In this document: one piece after another, positions 1 to 8,201 of the stretch
Layout: each line of letters starts with the position of its first letter
How positions within the stretch are numbered: position 1 is the stretch's first letter
Origin: AC-32 sp963788215
GTDB lineage: Bacteria > Actinomycetota > Thermoleophilia > Gaiellales > Gaiellaceae
Direction: 5' to 3'
DNA length: 64,000 nt
Assembly: GCA_963788215.1 (NCBI GenBank)
Contig: CAWBFX010000005.1
Span: forward strand, 143,115-207,114
The notes under the pieces: generated by a model
Told to the model about the DNA's origin: nothing
The model's input: the letters and a program-made list of their open reading frames with translations, nothing else
Databases searched by the model: none
Program-made: the position numbers and the translations under genes

Positions 1-2
1 TC

Positions 3-440
3 ACGGTCGCGGGTCTGCTCGTGGCGGTTCTTCAGTGGCGAGCCGGCCTCTCCGAAAAGGCCTTCGACGCGCTCTACGAGCGAATCAGGCTGGCGAACGC
101 CATGTGGCTCGAGGTGTGCAAGGAAATCGCCGAGGGGGATTCAGAGCCCTCGGGCAAGCCCCCGGAGCACTATCGGTTCTGGGTCTTCACGGAGATCGAC
201 AGCCTGGAGTACGCGGCACGTCGGTACCGCTTCGGCCTCGGCATGAACAGGGACATCGTCGGTCGCGCCGTCCGGCACTTCGAGAGCCGGTGCGGCTCGG
301 AGCTGTTCTGTTGCACCGCACTGGGGTGCACCGGCGACGCGGAGGCGTACTTCGACGAGACCAAGGAGATGGTTCGCTCGATCGTGGGTCATGTCAGGGC
401 GCGCCAAACAGCGCTGCTGCTGAAGGCGACGTGTAGCTAG
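3..440 (+). CDS. Hypothetical protein, 5' end outside window
   Basis: Family not recognised. The frame is open to the window edge, and its first visible residues (VAGLLVAVLQW) look like the end of a membrane helix, so the gene probably begins upstream; a GTG at 21 is the only visible alternative start. The remaining ~130 residues are soluble, with an FCCTALGC cysteine cluster near residue 95. The stop overlaps the stop of the convergent membrane-protein gene at 437. It may be a membrane-anchored cytoplasmic protein, but nothing identifies a reaction. Confidence 0.6.
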   Translation, partial: TVAGLLVAVLQWRAGLSEKAFDALYERIRLANAMWLEVCKEIAEGDSEPSGKPPEHYRFWVFTEIDSLEYAARRYRFGLGMNRDIVGRAVRHFESRCGSELFCCTALGCTGDAEAYFDETKEMVRSIVGHVRARQTALLLKATCS

Positions 441-811
441 TCGCGGCGCGAGCCGCGCCAGGGGCCGGGCACGAAGTCGAGCACCACGTTCACGATCCAG
501 ACGGCGATCGTCGCCCAGACGAGCGCCCTCAGGCCGTGGATGTCGAACCCGCCGACGAGCAGGTCCGTCAGCCAGAGCATCAGCATCGCGACGCCGAACC
601 AGATCAGCCCGAGGGTGATGAACGCGATCGGCAGGGTCAGCAACCGCAGGATCGGCTTCAGGATCGTGTTCAGGATCCCGAACAGCAGCGCTGCCCTGAT
701 CAGGTCGCCCGCATCGTCGACCGTGACGCCGCTCAGCACCGCGGTGACGATTGCCAGCACGACGGCGTTTGCCACCCAGGAGAGGAGGAGCTGCTTTGCG
801 AATCGCACCAT
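437..811 (-). CDS. Phage holin family / DUF360-type 4-TM membrane protein
   Basis: A 124-residue integral membrane protein with four hydrophobic helices at about residues 8-30, 35-55, 60-82 and 92-112. The pattern LLLSWVANAVVLAIV ... GILNTILKPILRLLTLPI is typical of the phage holin superfamily IV / DUF360 proteins found on many bacterial chromosomes. No phage genes lie nearby, so a lytic role is not implied; its cellular role is unknown. It converges on the partial gene at 3-440 with overlapping stop codons. Confidence 0.8.
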   Translation of the reverse strand: MVRFAKQLLLSWVANAVVLAIVTAVLSGVTVDDAGDLIRAALLFGILNTILKPILRLLTLPIAFITLGLIWFGVAMLMLWLTDLLVGGFDIHGLRALVWATIAVWIVNVVLDFVPGPWRGSRRD

Positions 812-869
812 CGGCCTGCGGGCGACCCTAACGAGTTTCCGCGGCCCCGCCCCGGGCTAGGAACGGCTC

Positions 870-1271
870 GTGGCCGAGCGCCGATTTCTTTCGCCCAGCA
901 CGCTGCCGAAGCCGTTCGGGTACAGCCACGTCGTCGACGCGCCGGCCGGCCGCATCGTCTACGTCTCGGGCCAGGTGCCGCTCGACGCCGGCGGTGAGCT
1001 CGTCGGGGCCGGGGACTTCGCGGCGCAGGCCCGCCAGGTCTTCCACAACCTGAACGCGGCGCTCGAGGCGGCCGGCGTCGGCTGGGACGATGTCGTCAAG
1101 CTCAACTTCTACGTGACCGACCTGAGCGAGATCGCGGCGCTGCGCGAGATCCGCGACGAGTACGTCAACACCGAGCAACCGCCGGCGAGCACGCTCGTCC
1201 AGGTCGCGGCGCTCTTCCGGCCGGACGTGATGTTCGAAGCGGACGCAGTCGCGGTCATTAGCCAGGCCTAG
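870..1271 (+). CDS. RidA family (YjgF/YER057c/UK114) protein
   Basis: A 133-residue protein with the RidA fold signature: IVYVSGQVPLD in the first third, then WDDVVKLNFYVTDL and a C-terminal PPASTLVQVAALFRPDVMFE segment. RidA proteins are small cytosolic trimers that hydrolyse reactive enamine/imine intermediates released by PLP enzymes. The Arg in the PASTxVxVxxL region that canonical RidA uses to bind substrate carboxylate is not obvious (Gln/Val here), so this may belong to a Rid subfamily without the classic deaminase activity. The start is GTG. Confidence 0.85.
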   Translation: MAERRFLSPSTLPKPFGYSHVVDAPAGRIVYVSGQVPLDAGGELVGAGDFAAQARQVFHNLNAALEAAGVGWDDVVKLNFYVTDLSEIAALREIRDEYVNTEQPPASTLVQVAALFRPDVMFEADAVAVISQA

Positions 1272-1343
1272 CCGGAAGGCGGAGCCGGACCATCCCTCTC
1301 GCGGGTGACGAACCGCGTCGAAACGGGCAGGCTCAGTACGGGG

Positions 1344-1565
1344 ATGCGGGTACGAATCGATTCCACCGAACTGCTCGACGAGCTGATGGCCTTCCTGGAG
1401 GAGGACGCGGACGCCGTCGTGCAGTCCGTCTCGGACGATGAGCTCGAGGTGTCGCTGCTGGGATCGCGCAACACCGAGGCGATGCGGATGGAGCTCTACT
1501 TGCGCGTGCGCGCCTGGGAGGCCGGCAGGCAGGCCGAGGGCGCACACGTCGACATCGTCGATTGA
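1344..1565 (+). CDS. Small acidic conserved-looking protein
   Basis: About 73 residues from an ATG directly preceded by a GGGG run; an upstream GTG at 1305 is possible but adds an unconvincing extension. The protein is acidic, with an N-terminal RIDSTELLDELMAFLEE segment and a later LYLRVRAWEAGRQ helix. No family is recognised. It lies between the RidA-type gene and a membrane protein, in the same direction. Confidence 0.6.
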   Translation: MRVRIDSTELLDELMAFLEEDADAVVQSVSDDELEVSLLGSRNTEAMRMELYLRVRAWEAGRQAEGAHVDIVD

Positions 1566-1646
1566 CGCGCGCCGCTCTTCCAATACATCGCAACCCGAGT
1601 TAGGGTTCGCCGCGGCGGGCGGCGTTGGCCCGCGGACCTACACAAC

Positions 1647-1653
1647 GAGGAGG
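1647..1653 (+). promoter_or_regulatory. Shine-Dalgarno GAGGAGG
   Basis: A strong purine-rich site 4 bases before TTG 1658 and 13 bases before ATG 1667. It supports a start at one of these for the following membrane protein and rules against the longer reading from TTG 1625, which would place the site inside the coding region. Confidence 0.6.
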
Positions 1654-1657
1654 GTTC

Positions 1658-2332
1658 TTGAGCACCATGACCGCAACCCGGCCGGCGGCCGGGATCTCTC
1701 GCTGGGGCGCGCTGGCCGGAGTGGCCTACGTCGTCCTGTTCGCTATCGGCGTCATCCTGATCTTCGGCAGCTCGCCTGACTCGAGCTCCGCGCCGGCCAA
1801 GATCATCGACTACTACTCGAAGAGCAGCCACCGCACGACCATGAACATCGGCTGGCTGCTCGGCGGGCTCGGCATCCTCGCCTTCATGTGCTTCGTGATC
1901 GCGCTACGCCAGACGGTCCGGCGCCTCGAAGCCGAAGACGGCTTCCTCGCCGGCCTGGTAGTGCTCGGCGGCGGGATCTACGCCACGCTCGCGCTCGCCG
2001 CTCTGTCCATCAACGTCGCGATCCGGACGATGAGCGACGACACGTACCACCACCAGGTCTTCCCGGGGATCATCCACGCCGCCGACGACGCGGCGTGGAT
2101 CCTGCACGCTTCGGGTGGAGCCGGTGCCGCGGCGATGGTCATCGCCGCCTCGGTCGCCGGCATGCGGGCCGGCGCGGTCTCACGCTGGCTGGGCTGGGTC
2201 GGGATCGTCGCCGGGATCATCTCGGTCGGCCTGATCCTGTTCTTCCCGTGGTTCATTTTCGCCCTCTGGGTGCTCGCGGTGAGCATCGGGCTGTTCATCC
2301 GCTCCGGCCGAACGGTCGCGGCGACTGCCTGA
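1658..2332 (+). CDS. Multi-pass membrane protein
   Basis: About 224 residues with five to six membrane helices (around residues 18-42, 67-90, 108-130, 150-172, 180-202 and the C-terminus). It resembles small DUF4386-like actinobacterial membrane proteins, but the family is not assigned with certainty. An extracytoplasmic loop after the first helix carries GSSPDSSSAPAKIIDYY. The start is TTG 1658 or ATG 1667, chosen from the upstream GAGGAGG. A strong hairpin directly after the stop suggests an independent transcription unit. Confidence 0.75.
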   Translation: MSTMTATRPAAGISRWGALAGVAYVVLFAIGVILIFGSSPDSSSAPAKIIDYYSKSSHRTTMNIGWLLGGLGILAFMCFVIALRQTVRRLEAEDGFLAGLVVLGGGIYATLALAALSINVAIRTMSDDTYHHQVFPGIIHAADDAAWILHASGGAGAAAMVIAASVAGMRAGAVSRWLGWVGIVAGIISVGLILFFPWFIFALWVLAVSIGLFIRSGRTVAATA

Positions 2333-2340
2333 AAGGGCGT

Positions 2341-2372
2341 GATCGGGCCCGCCCTACGGGGTGGGCCCGATC
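2341..2372. terminator. Bidirectional hairpin terminator
   Basis: A near-perfect 13-bp inverted repeat (GATCGGGCCCGCC paired with GGTGGGCCCGATC) with a 6-base loop. It lies between the convergent stops at 2332 and 2400. There is no T-tract, as is common for actinobacterial terminators. Confidence 0.75.
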
Positions 2373-2399
2373 GCTCTCACTACGCGAAAGGATCGCGAA

Positions 2400-2858
2400 C
2401 TACCTGAGCAGTCGCCGCGCGCCCGCGAACTGCGGGCGGAGCTGCCTGAGCGGCACATAACGAACGCGCTCGCCCGTCTGCGGTGCCGAGATCGCGGCGC
2501 TCTTCGAGACGACGAGCTGGACGTGGCCGCCGCCCTCGGTGAAGACGAGGTCGCCCGGCCGCAAACGCGCGAAGCCGACCCGCCGGCCGACGTCGAGCTG
2601 GCCCCACGTCGAGCGCGGGATCTGCATGCCGATCGAGCGGTACGCCGCGTAGACGAGGCCGGAGCAGTCGAAGCCGGTCCGGCGCGAGGTGCCGCCCCAG
2701 CTGTAGGGGACGCCGAGCTGGTGCCGGGCGAACTGGATGACCTTCTGCACGCGGGGCTTGTGCTCGGAGGTAGGCGGGGCGACCCGCGCGAAGCCGGCTT
2801 TGGCCCACGTACCGCACATGGTCGCAAGCAGCACAAGGAGAACTGGCAGGCGGCGCAT
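2400..2858 (-). CDS. Secreted NlpC/P60 peptidoglycan endopeptidase
   Basis: A 152-residue exported cysteine peptidase. Residues 1-20 form a signal peptide (LPVLLVLLATM core) and residues 35-140 an NlpC/P60 domain, with catalytic Cys65 in GFDCSG, an IPRSTWGQ substrate-groove motif and His112 in GGGHVQLV. Members cleave bonds in peptidoglycan stem peptides during wall remodelling. It is a minimal single-domain form without SH3 or coiled-coil modules. In-frame TAG lies just upstream, so ATG 2858 is the first possible start; no clear Shine-Dalgarno is present and the leader looks structured. Confidence 0.88.
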   Translation of the reverse strand: MRRLPVLLVLLATMCGTWAKAGFARVAPPTSEHKPRVQKVIQFARHQLGVPYSWGGTSRRTGFDCSGLVYAAYRSIGMQIPRSTWGQLDVGRRVGFARLRPGDLVFTEGGGHVQLVVSKSAAISAPQTGERVRYVPLRQLRPQFAGARRLLR

Positions 2859-2860
2859 CG

Positions 2861-2967
2861 GGCCTACATCGGCGGTGCCCGTCGAGCCTGAAGCCGCCGT
2901 CCCTCGTTCGAGGGATCACCCCGAAAGGAGGATGGATCGAGGCCGCAGCAGCCGATAGTTGAAGCAC
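2861..2967 (-). promoter_or_regulatory. Candidate structured leader, ydaO (c-di-AMP)-like
   Basis: The 5' leader of the NlpC/P60 gene contains pieces in the order expected of a ydaO riboswitch: GCUUCAAC at the 5' end, GGGGUGAUCC followed by a CCCUCGAACGAGGG hairpin, and a 3' GUAGGC that can pair with the 5' GCUU. ydaO elements control wall hydrolases in actinobacteria. The central GGGGGACCCA and the 3' CAGCUAACC consensus are poorly matched, and the element ends only two bases before the start codon, so this is tentative. Confidence 0.35.
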
Positions 2968-2968
2968 G

Positions 2969-3142
2969 ATGAACCGGCCCGGAATCATGGCGCCTCCCTC
3001 GCTCTACGACGAGCCGGCTCGGCCTGGGCTGATGAGGCCCCCCGACGGCGCCCCGCTGCCCAGGTTCAGCATGAGTGCGCTGCTCTGGTCGGTGGCGGTC
3101 GTGCTGGCTTCGGTGGAGCTCGCCGCGCAGCTCACGCTCTGA
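2969..3142 (+). CDS. Small single-pass membrane protein (57 aa)
   Basis: A short frame from ATG 2969 encodes 57 residues: a proline/arginine-rich N-terminus with SLYDEPARPGL, then a membrane helix from about residue 37 (LLWSVAVVLASVELAAQL). Third codon positions are almost all G or C, as in the surrounding genes, which supports coding. It lies divergent from the NlpC/P60 gene and upstream of the LuxR regulator. No family is recognised, and the upstream Shine-Dalgarno is weak. Confidence 0.45.
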   Translation: MNRPGIMAPPSLYDEPARPGLMRPPDGAPLPRFSMSALLWSVAVVLASVELAAQLTL

Positions 3143-3185
3143 CGGTTTCGCAGATCGCGTGACGTCTGTCACGATCTCTGGAGAG

Positions 3186-5937
3186 ATGGCACTCGAGGTC
3201 ATCGCCAGAGAGCAAGAGCTCGCCTCCGTGGCCGCGTTCCTCGACGAGCCGCGGGCCGCGCCGGGCGCGCTCTTGCTGGAAGGCGAGGCGGGGATCGGGA
3301 AGTCGACGCTCTGGCTCGCCGCAGTCGAGCAGGCGCGCGAGCGGGGCCTGCGCGTCCTCTCGTCTCGACCTGCCGAGGCGGAGAGGACGCTCGCGTACGC
3401 CGGGCTGGGCGACCTGCTCGAAGCCGTTCTCGAGGAGACGCTGCCCGAGCTCCTGCCGCCGAGGAGGCGCGCGCTCGAGATCGCCACTCTGCGGGACGAT
3501 GCCGCGGGCGATCCGGTCGACCCCCGCGCCGTCGCGATCGCGGTGCGCGACGTGCTGCAGCTGATCGGCGAAGCCGGCCCGGTCGCCGTCGCGGTCGACG
3601 ACGTCCAGTGGCTCGACGCGTCTTCGGCCGGCGCGATCGAGTTCGCGCTGCGACGGCTCGAAGCGACTCCGGTCGTCGTCCTGCTCGCGCGACGTGTCGT
3701 CGACGGGGATCAGCCGCCTGGCCTCGAGCAGGCGCTGCCGGCCGAGCGCATCCAGACGTTGCCCGTCGGCCCGCTGAGCGCAGGTGCGCTTCACCGGCTC
3801 CTGCACGAGCGGCTCGGGCGGGCGTTTCCGCGGCAGACGCTGCTCCGGATCCACGAGCAATCGGGGGGCAACCCGTTCTTCGCGCTGGAGCTGGCGCGCG
3901 CGCTCCCGGACGACGTCGACCCCTCGCAGCCGCTGCCGCTGCCCGAGACGCTCGACGAGCTGATGCGGGCGCGCGCCGCGGCGCTGCCCGAGGCGACCCG
4001 GCACGCGCTCGGCTTGGTCTCCGCGCTGGGCACCACTCGCGAGGCCCTGCTCGTCGAGGCCGGGGTCGCCGCGGACACCCTCGAGCCCGCGTTCGAGGCG
4101 CACGTGATCGAGCGCGAGGGCGACGCCGTCCGCTTTGCCCATCCCCTGCTCGCCTCGCTTCTGTACGGCGACCTCGGCGACGAGCGCCGCAGCGTCCACG
4201 CGCGGATCGCGCAGATCGTCGAGGACCCGGTCGCGCGCGCGCGCCATCTTGCGCTCGCGCAGGAGGAGCCCGACGCGGGCGTCGCGGAGGTGCTCGACGA
4301 CGCCGCGCGGCTGGCCGGCGATCGCGGCGCCTCGGCGATCGCGGCCGCGATCCTCGAGCAGGCGGCGCGGCTGACGCCTGCGAACGCGCCCGACGAGCGG
4401 CGCCGCCGGGCACTCGCCGCGGCCGCGCGCCTGCCGCGCGGCCGGGGAGTGGAACCGCGCGCGCACGATCGCGTCGGATCTGCTCGCGGAGACGGACGAG
4501 AGCTCCTGGCGGGCGGAGGCGCTCGTCCTGCTCGCGGAGCTCGAGACCCACGGTCCCGGCATACGCCTGCTCGAACAAGCTCTCGACGAAGCGGCCTCGC
4601 GTCCGCACTTCCAGGCAGCGGTCCACTGCCGGCTCGCGTGGATCAAGCGGTTCTGGCCCAGCAACGACCATGCGCAGGCGGCGCTTGCGCTCGCCGACCA
4701 GCTCGACGACGACGAGCTCCGCGCCCGCGCGTTGGCGATTCAGGGCGTCCTCGCGTGGTTTCACGGAGTGGCGGAGGCGCCCCCCGATCTCCCGGAGCTC
4801 GTGCAAAGGCTGCCGACCGCCGTCGGCGCCGACCGGCTCGTCCAGGAGGGGACGCAGGCGCTCGCGAACACGCTGGCGCCGTCGTCGACCCGGGGCGAGG
4901 CCCGGGCCCTGCTCGAGCGCGAGTACCTCGAGTGGCGCGAGCGGGACGAGCAAAAGAGCGCCCGCGCCCTCTGGGGCCTCGCGTGGGTCGAGTTCTGGGC
5001 CGGCGACTGGAGGCTCGCCGAGCAGCACGCGACTCGTTCACACGACCTCTCGAGCCAGTACGGCGTCGAGATTCCGCAGGACCACCTCGCGCTCGCCGTC
5101 ATCGCCGTCCACCGCGGCCGGTGCGAGGTCGCCCGCGAGCATTCGGAGCGAGCCCTGGAGCTGGCCGAGACACAGTTTGGGGCCCCTCCGCCGCAGCACC
5201 TCGCGGTGCTCGGGCTCGTCGCCCTCTCTGCCGGAGACACTGAGGCGGCCGCCGCAACCCTCGAGCGGGCGCAGCTGCGGGCCGAGCAGCTGTCCTGGCG
5301 CGAGCCGAGCGTCCGCTGGTGGACCCCCGACCACGTCGAGCTCCTGCTCCGGCTCGGTCACAACACCGACGCCGTCCGCCTCCTCGACACCTGGGAAGCC
5401 GACGCGGCGCGGGTGAAGCGGGACTGGGTGTTCCCGCACGTGACGCGCTGCCGCGGCCTGGTCGCGGCGGCGGACGGTGAGGTCGAGCGCGCGCTGGAGC
5501 TGCTCGAGCGCGCGGTCGCGGAGCACGAGGCGGTCGGCGACCCATTCGGGAGAGCACGCGCCCTCCTCGCGGTCGGGGTAGCCCGCCGCCGGCTCCGGCA
5601 GAAGAGGCCGTCCCGCGAGGCGATCGAGGCGGCGGTCGAGGCGTTCGAGGAGATCGGCGCCGAGGGCTGGGCTGCGACGGCGCGAGGGGAGCTCGGCCGT
5701 CTCGGCGGACGGCGGCGAGCCGAAGGACTGACCGCTGCCGAACGGCGCGTCGCGGAGCTCGTGGCGGAAGGCCGGACGAACCGGCAGGTCGCGGAGACCC
5801 TTTTCCTCGGGGAGCGCACGGTCGCGAGCCATCTCACCCACATCTACGCCAAGCTCGGCATCCGCTCGCGGACCGAGCTCGCCCGCCGGATCCGACCCGC
5901 GGAACGCGCGGACCAGAGCAAAGTTACGACGTTCTGA
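3186..5937 (+). CDS. LuxR-family ATPase regulator (LAL type), frameshifted
   Basis: A large ATP-binding LuxR-family transcription regulator of about 916 residues if one indel is corrected. Residues 33-41 are a Walker A motif (GEAGIGKST) and VAVDDVQWLD near 140 is Walker B; AAA/winged-helix and TPR-like helices follow. The C-terminus is a LuxR HTH (GLTAAERRVAELVAEGRTN ... GERTVASHLTHIYAKLG). A +1 shift near 4430-4442 splits it: the first frame loses sense after RALAAAARLPR and the next resumes with AGEWNRARTIASDLL. ATG 3186 follows CTGGAGAG. The next two genes are probable targets or operon partners. Confidence 0.85.
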
Positions 5938-5975
5938 CGTTTCCGACGCGCGGCCGCCGCCGTAGCGTCGAGGGC

Positions 5976-6245
5976 GTGCCGAGCTACCTCGTCGAGACCT
6001 ACCTCAGCCGCAGCAGCGAAGGAGAACCCGCTGCCAGCGAGCGACGGGCCCGCTCGGCCGCCGAGGAGCTGACGCGCGAGCACACGAGCGTCAGCTTCGA
6101 GCGATCGATTCACGTACCCGAGGACGAGATCTGCTTCTTCGTCTTCCACGCCGGCTCGAGCCGGGACGCGGCGCTGGCCGCGGAGCGTGCCGAGCTCGAG
6201 CCGATCCGCGTGGTCGAGGCGGTCTCATCCGGAGAGGAGAGCTGA
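5976..6245 (+). CDS. DUF4242 (SCO4226-like) small protein
   Basis: An 89-residue ferredoxin-like alpha-beta protein starting at GTG (MPSYLVETYL). The pattern VSFERSIHVPEDEICFFVFHAGS ... RVVEAV matches the DUF4242 family, whose Streptomyces member SCO4226 binds nickel; metal binding here is inferred only. The stop overlaps the start of the cupin gene (TGATG), showing translational coupling. The LuxR-type regulator lies immediately upstream. Confidence 0.7.
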   Translation: MPSYLVETYLSRSSEGEPAASERRARSAAEELTREHTSVSFERSIHVPEDEICFFVFHAGSSRDAALAAERAELEPIRVVEAVSSGEES

Positions 6246-6775
6246 TGAAGGCGAAATTCCTGGTGGTGCTGGCGCTCGCGGCGATCGGAGCTGCGTTCTA
6301 TGTCGGCACCGTCCTCGCCACGTCTGCCAACGGCTTCAGCGGGCACACGCTCGCGACGGCGCGGTACGGCGACATCAACCTGCACGTGAACACGCAGGAT
6401 CCCCAGCACTGGAACGCGATGATCAAGACGGTGGGGGCATCGGACCTCTTCGTCCAGGACAACACGTGGGATCCGACCACCTGCAACCCGTCTCCTTGCG
6501 TCCCGACCACGGGCTGGCACACGCATCCGGGCCCGAGCCTCGTGATCGTCACGCAGGGCACCGTGACCAACTACGACGGGGACGACCCGACCTGTACTCC
6601 GCACGTCTACACCGCGGGCACCGACCACAACGCGTTCGTCGACCCGGGGGACGGGAGCGTGCACATGATCCGGGACGAGTCCGGCCAGATCGCGAAGACG
6701 ATCGCCGTGCAGCTCATCCCGGCGGGAGCCGCGAGGCGGCAGGACGTCGCCGACCCGGGCAACTGCCACTTCTGA
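6245..6775 (+). CDS. Secreted cupin-domain protein
   Basis: A 176-residue exported protein. Residues 1-25 form a signal peptide or anchor (FLVVLALAAIGAAFYVG), followed by a single cupin barrel. The first cupin motif is visible as GWHTHPGPSLVIVTQGTVT around residues 97-115, with a later Cys/His segment (DPTCTPHVY) and GTDHNAFVDPG as the second metal-ligand motif. Cupins of this type usually hold one divalent metal ion; the substrate is unknown. Extra cysteines (TTCNPSPC) suggest disulfides outside the cell. It is coupled to the DUF4242 gene and ends before a strong terminator. Confidence 0.8.
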   Translation: MKAKFLVVLALAAIGAAFYVGTVLATSANGFSGHTLATARYGDINLHVNTQDPQHWNAMIKTVGASDLFVQDNTWDPTTCNPSPCVPTTGWHTHPGPSLVIVTQGTVTNYDGDDPTCTPHVYTAGTDHNAFVDPGDGSVHMIRDESGQIAKTIAVQLIPAGAARRQDVADPGNCHF

Positions 6776-6786
6776 TCGGAGACGGC

Positions 6787-6815
6787 CGAGCGGCGGGCGC
6801 CACGCCCGCCGCTCG
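6787..6815. terminator. Bidirectional hairpin terminator
   Basis: A perfect 13-bp stem (CGAGCGGCGGGCG with CGCCCGCCGCTCG) and 3-base loop sit between the convergent cupin gene and the DUF1697 gene. Confidence 0.8.
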
Positions 6816-6817
6816 CG

Positions 6818-7351
6818 TCACTCCCCGAGCAACTCGAGCAGCGCCTCGACCGTCGACCAGTTGCGCGAGGTCGCTGTCACTCCGAGGCTCTTGCCCGCGA
6901 GCTTGGCCCAGAGCTTCGAGCGGGCGATCGTCGCGGGGTGCCAGGCGTAGACCTCGCGGCCCGAGACGACGACCCGCTCGCCGTCCGCCGCGGTGTCTTC
7001 CAGCTCGCGGACGACCTTCGCCGGCAGCTTCGCCGAGAGGAAGGTCACCTGGTAGCGCTTCGGGTCGGTCGCTTCCTTCTTCAGCGGGTTGCGCCGCGCG
7101 ACCGCGGCGAGCTCGGCGCGCGAGCGCACGACGACCGCGACGTCCAGGCCAAACTGCTCACCGAGCACTTTCTCGATCTTGCGCCGGACGGTCTCCGATT
7201 TCGCGCGGCTGCCGAGCACGACGTTGCCGCTCTGCACGTACGTCTGCACGTCCTCGAAGCCGGCTCCCTCGAGCGCTTCGCGCAGCGCAGGCATCGCGAT
7301 TCGGTTGTGCGAACCGAGATTAATTCCTCGTAAAAGCGCCACATATCTCAA
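6818..7351 (-). CDS. DUF1697 family protein
   Basis: About 177 residues from TTG 7351, matching DUF1697 in length. The N-terminal signature RYVALLRGINLG, then MPALREALE and VQTYVQSGNVVL are characteristic, and the C-terminal half carries TIARSKLWAKLAG ... TATSRNWSTVEALLEL. The function of the family is unknown. Reading further upstream gives an unconvincing extension. The first ~40 codons and their leader are unusually AT-rich for this window (TTGAGATATG, GGAATTAATC). A strong terminator follows the stop. Confidence 0.85.
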   Translation of the reverse strand: MRYVALLRGINLGSHNRIAMPALREALEGAGFEDVQTYVQSGNVVLGSRAKSETVRRKIEKVLGEQFGLDVAVVVRSRAELAAVARRNPLKKEATDPKRYQVTFLSAKLPAKVVRELEDTAADGERVVVSGREVYAWHPATIARSKLWAKLAGKSLGVTATSRNWSTVEALLELLGE

Positions 7352-7471
7352 AACCGAATCACCCGATTGTTCGTTATAGAGGTAGCGGCCCGTCCTGAGC
7401 TTTCCCCGGTCCCCTCCCCAGGAGAACGGCTGGCCGGGGCGGGCCGCGTCACGCGCGCGCCCACAAACGCC

Positions 7472-7492
7472 AAAGGCGCCCGAAGGCGCCTT
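7472..7492 (-). terminator. Hairpin terminator with UUCG loop
   Basis: On the minus strand AAGGCGCC-UUCG-GGCGCC is followed by UUUGGCGUUU, about 25 bases after the stop of the secreted protein gene at 7517-7954. It is one of the few terminators here with a recognisable U-rich tail. Confidence 0.75.
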
Positions 7493-7516
7493 CGACTCGC
7501 GCAACAGAGGTGACGC

Positions 7517-7954
7517 TTACGCGCTCGGCGTCCGGGCCATGACCTTCTTGGCCGTCAGCGCCGGCATGTTCGCCGGGTCGGCGCCGCGCAGATCACAGCG
7601 GCTGACCTTGCCCTTCACCATCACGAGATCGTTCTGGGCGAGGGCGTCGAGCGTCGAGTCCTCGCCGTCCTTCGCGTAGCGGGTCGTATCCGCAACGTCG
7701 ACCGTTGCCGGCTGGGAGGCCTGCTTGTAGCCGCGTCCCCAGCGGTTCGTGTGGAGCACGGTCAGCTGGAGCGAAGTGTCGCCGGCCGCCGGGTCGTTGG
7801 CGAGCGTGCCCTTGAGCACGACCATGACCCGCGCCTTGCCGTGACACGCCTTGGCGCCGTGCCCGTGCGGGTTCCCGTGCTTCGCAGGGGCAGCTGATGC
7901 CGCGGGAACCGCCAGGGCACCCGCGAGCAGGATCAGAGAAACGAGCTTGCGCAT
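7517..7954 (-). CDS. Secreted protein, OB-fold (DUF5666-like)
   Basis: A 145-residue exported protein. ATG 7954 is preceded by GGAGGT at a 9-base spacing and opens a clean signal peptide (LVSLILLAGALAVPAASAAPA). The His/Gly-rich segment KHGNPHGHGAKACHGK follows, then a beta-rich domain with RVMVVLKGTLA ... ALAQNDLVMVKGKVSR, the repeat-like pattern of DUF5666 OB-fold proteins. His residues near the mature N-terminus could bind metal. It has a 250-base leader with strong dyads and its own terminator. Confidence 0.75.
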   Translation of the reverse strand: MRKLVSLILLAGALAVPAASAAPAKHGNPHGHGAKACHGKARVMVVLKGTLANDPAAGDTSLQLTVLHTNRWGRGYKQASQPATVDVADTTRYAKDGEDSTLDALAQNDLVMVKGKVSRCDLRGADPANMPALTAKKVMARTPSA

Positions 7955-7963
7955 GTAGTTCAG

Positions 7964-7969
7964 ACCTCC
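7964..7969 (-). promoter_or_regulatory. Shine-Dalgarno GGAGGT
   Basis: A consensus site nine bases upstream of ATG 7954. It fixes the start at the signal peptide and excludes the much longer frame that runs back into the leader. Confidence 0.7.
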
Positions 7970-8173
7970 GGGGGTAGGGGAAGGGCCGTTTCCCAACAGA
8001 TACGGATTTCGGCACCAGCTTGCGCCCTGCACAGCGGAAATCCCTGGAACGGGGCACCCCGGCCGAGGCAGCACGCAGGATCGCCGCCGTTTCGGCATCC
8101 GGATAAAGAGCCGGGCGGCTCTACGGGGACCTGACGGTCCCTCCTCACGGGGAGAGAAGAGTCGCCCGGCTCT
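7970..8173 (-). promoter_or_regulatory. Long structured leader or intergenic dyads
   Basis: About 250 non-coding bases separate the secreted-protein start from the divergent hydrolase gene. They contain three dyads: AGAGCCGGGCGGCTCT (8107-8122), which is self-complementary and also pairs, with one mismatch, with 8158-8173; and GGGACC-TGAC-GGTCCC (8126-8141). A cis-acting RNA or attenuator for the minus-strand gene is possible, but no known riboswitch consensus was recognised. Confidence 0.3.
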
Positions 8174-8201
8174 CGATTGCCGACGCTACTAGGCTCGGGA
8201 G

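Noticed and set aside
437..811. Prophage remnant suggested by the holin-family protein
   Set aside because: No other phage gene, att site or integrase is visible, and this family is widespread on chromosomes.
2921..2934. AAAGGAGGATG on the plus strand as a start site
   Set aside because: There is no spacing between the Shine-Dalgarno-like run and the ATG, and the frame after it has no supporting features; it is the complement of the putative leader structure.
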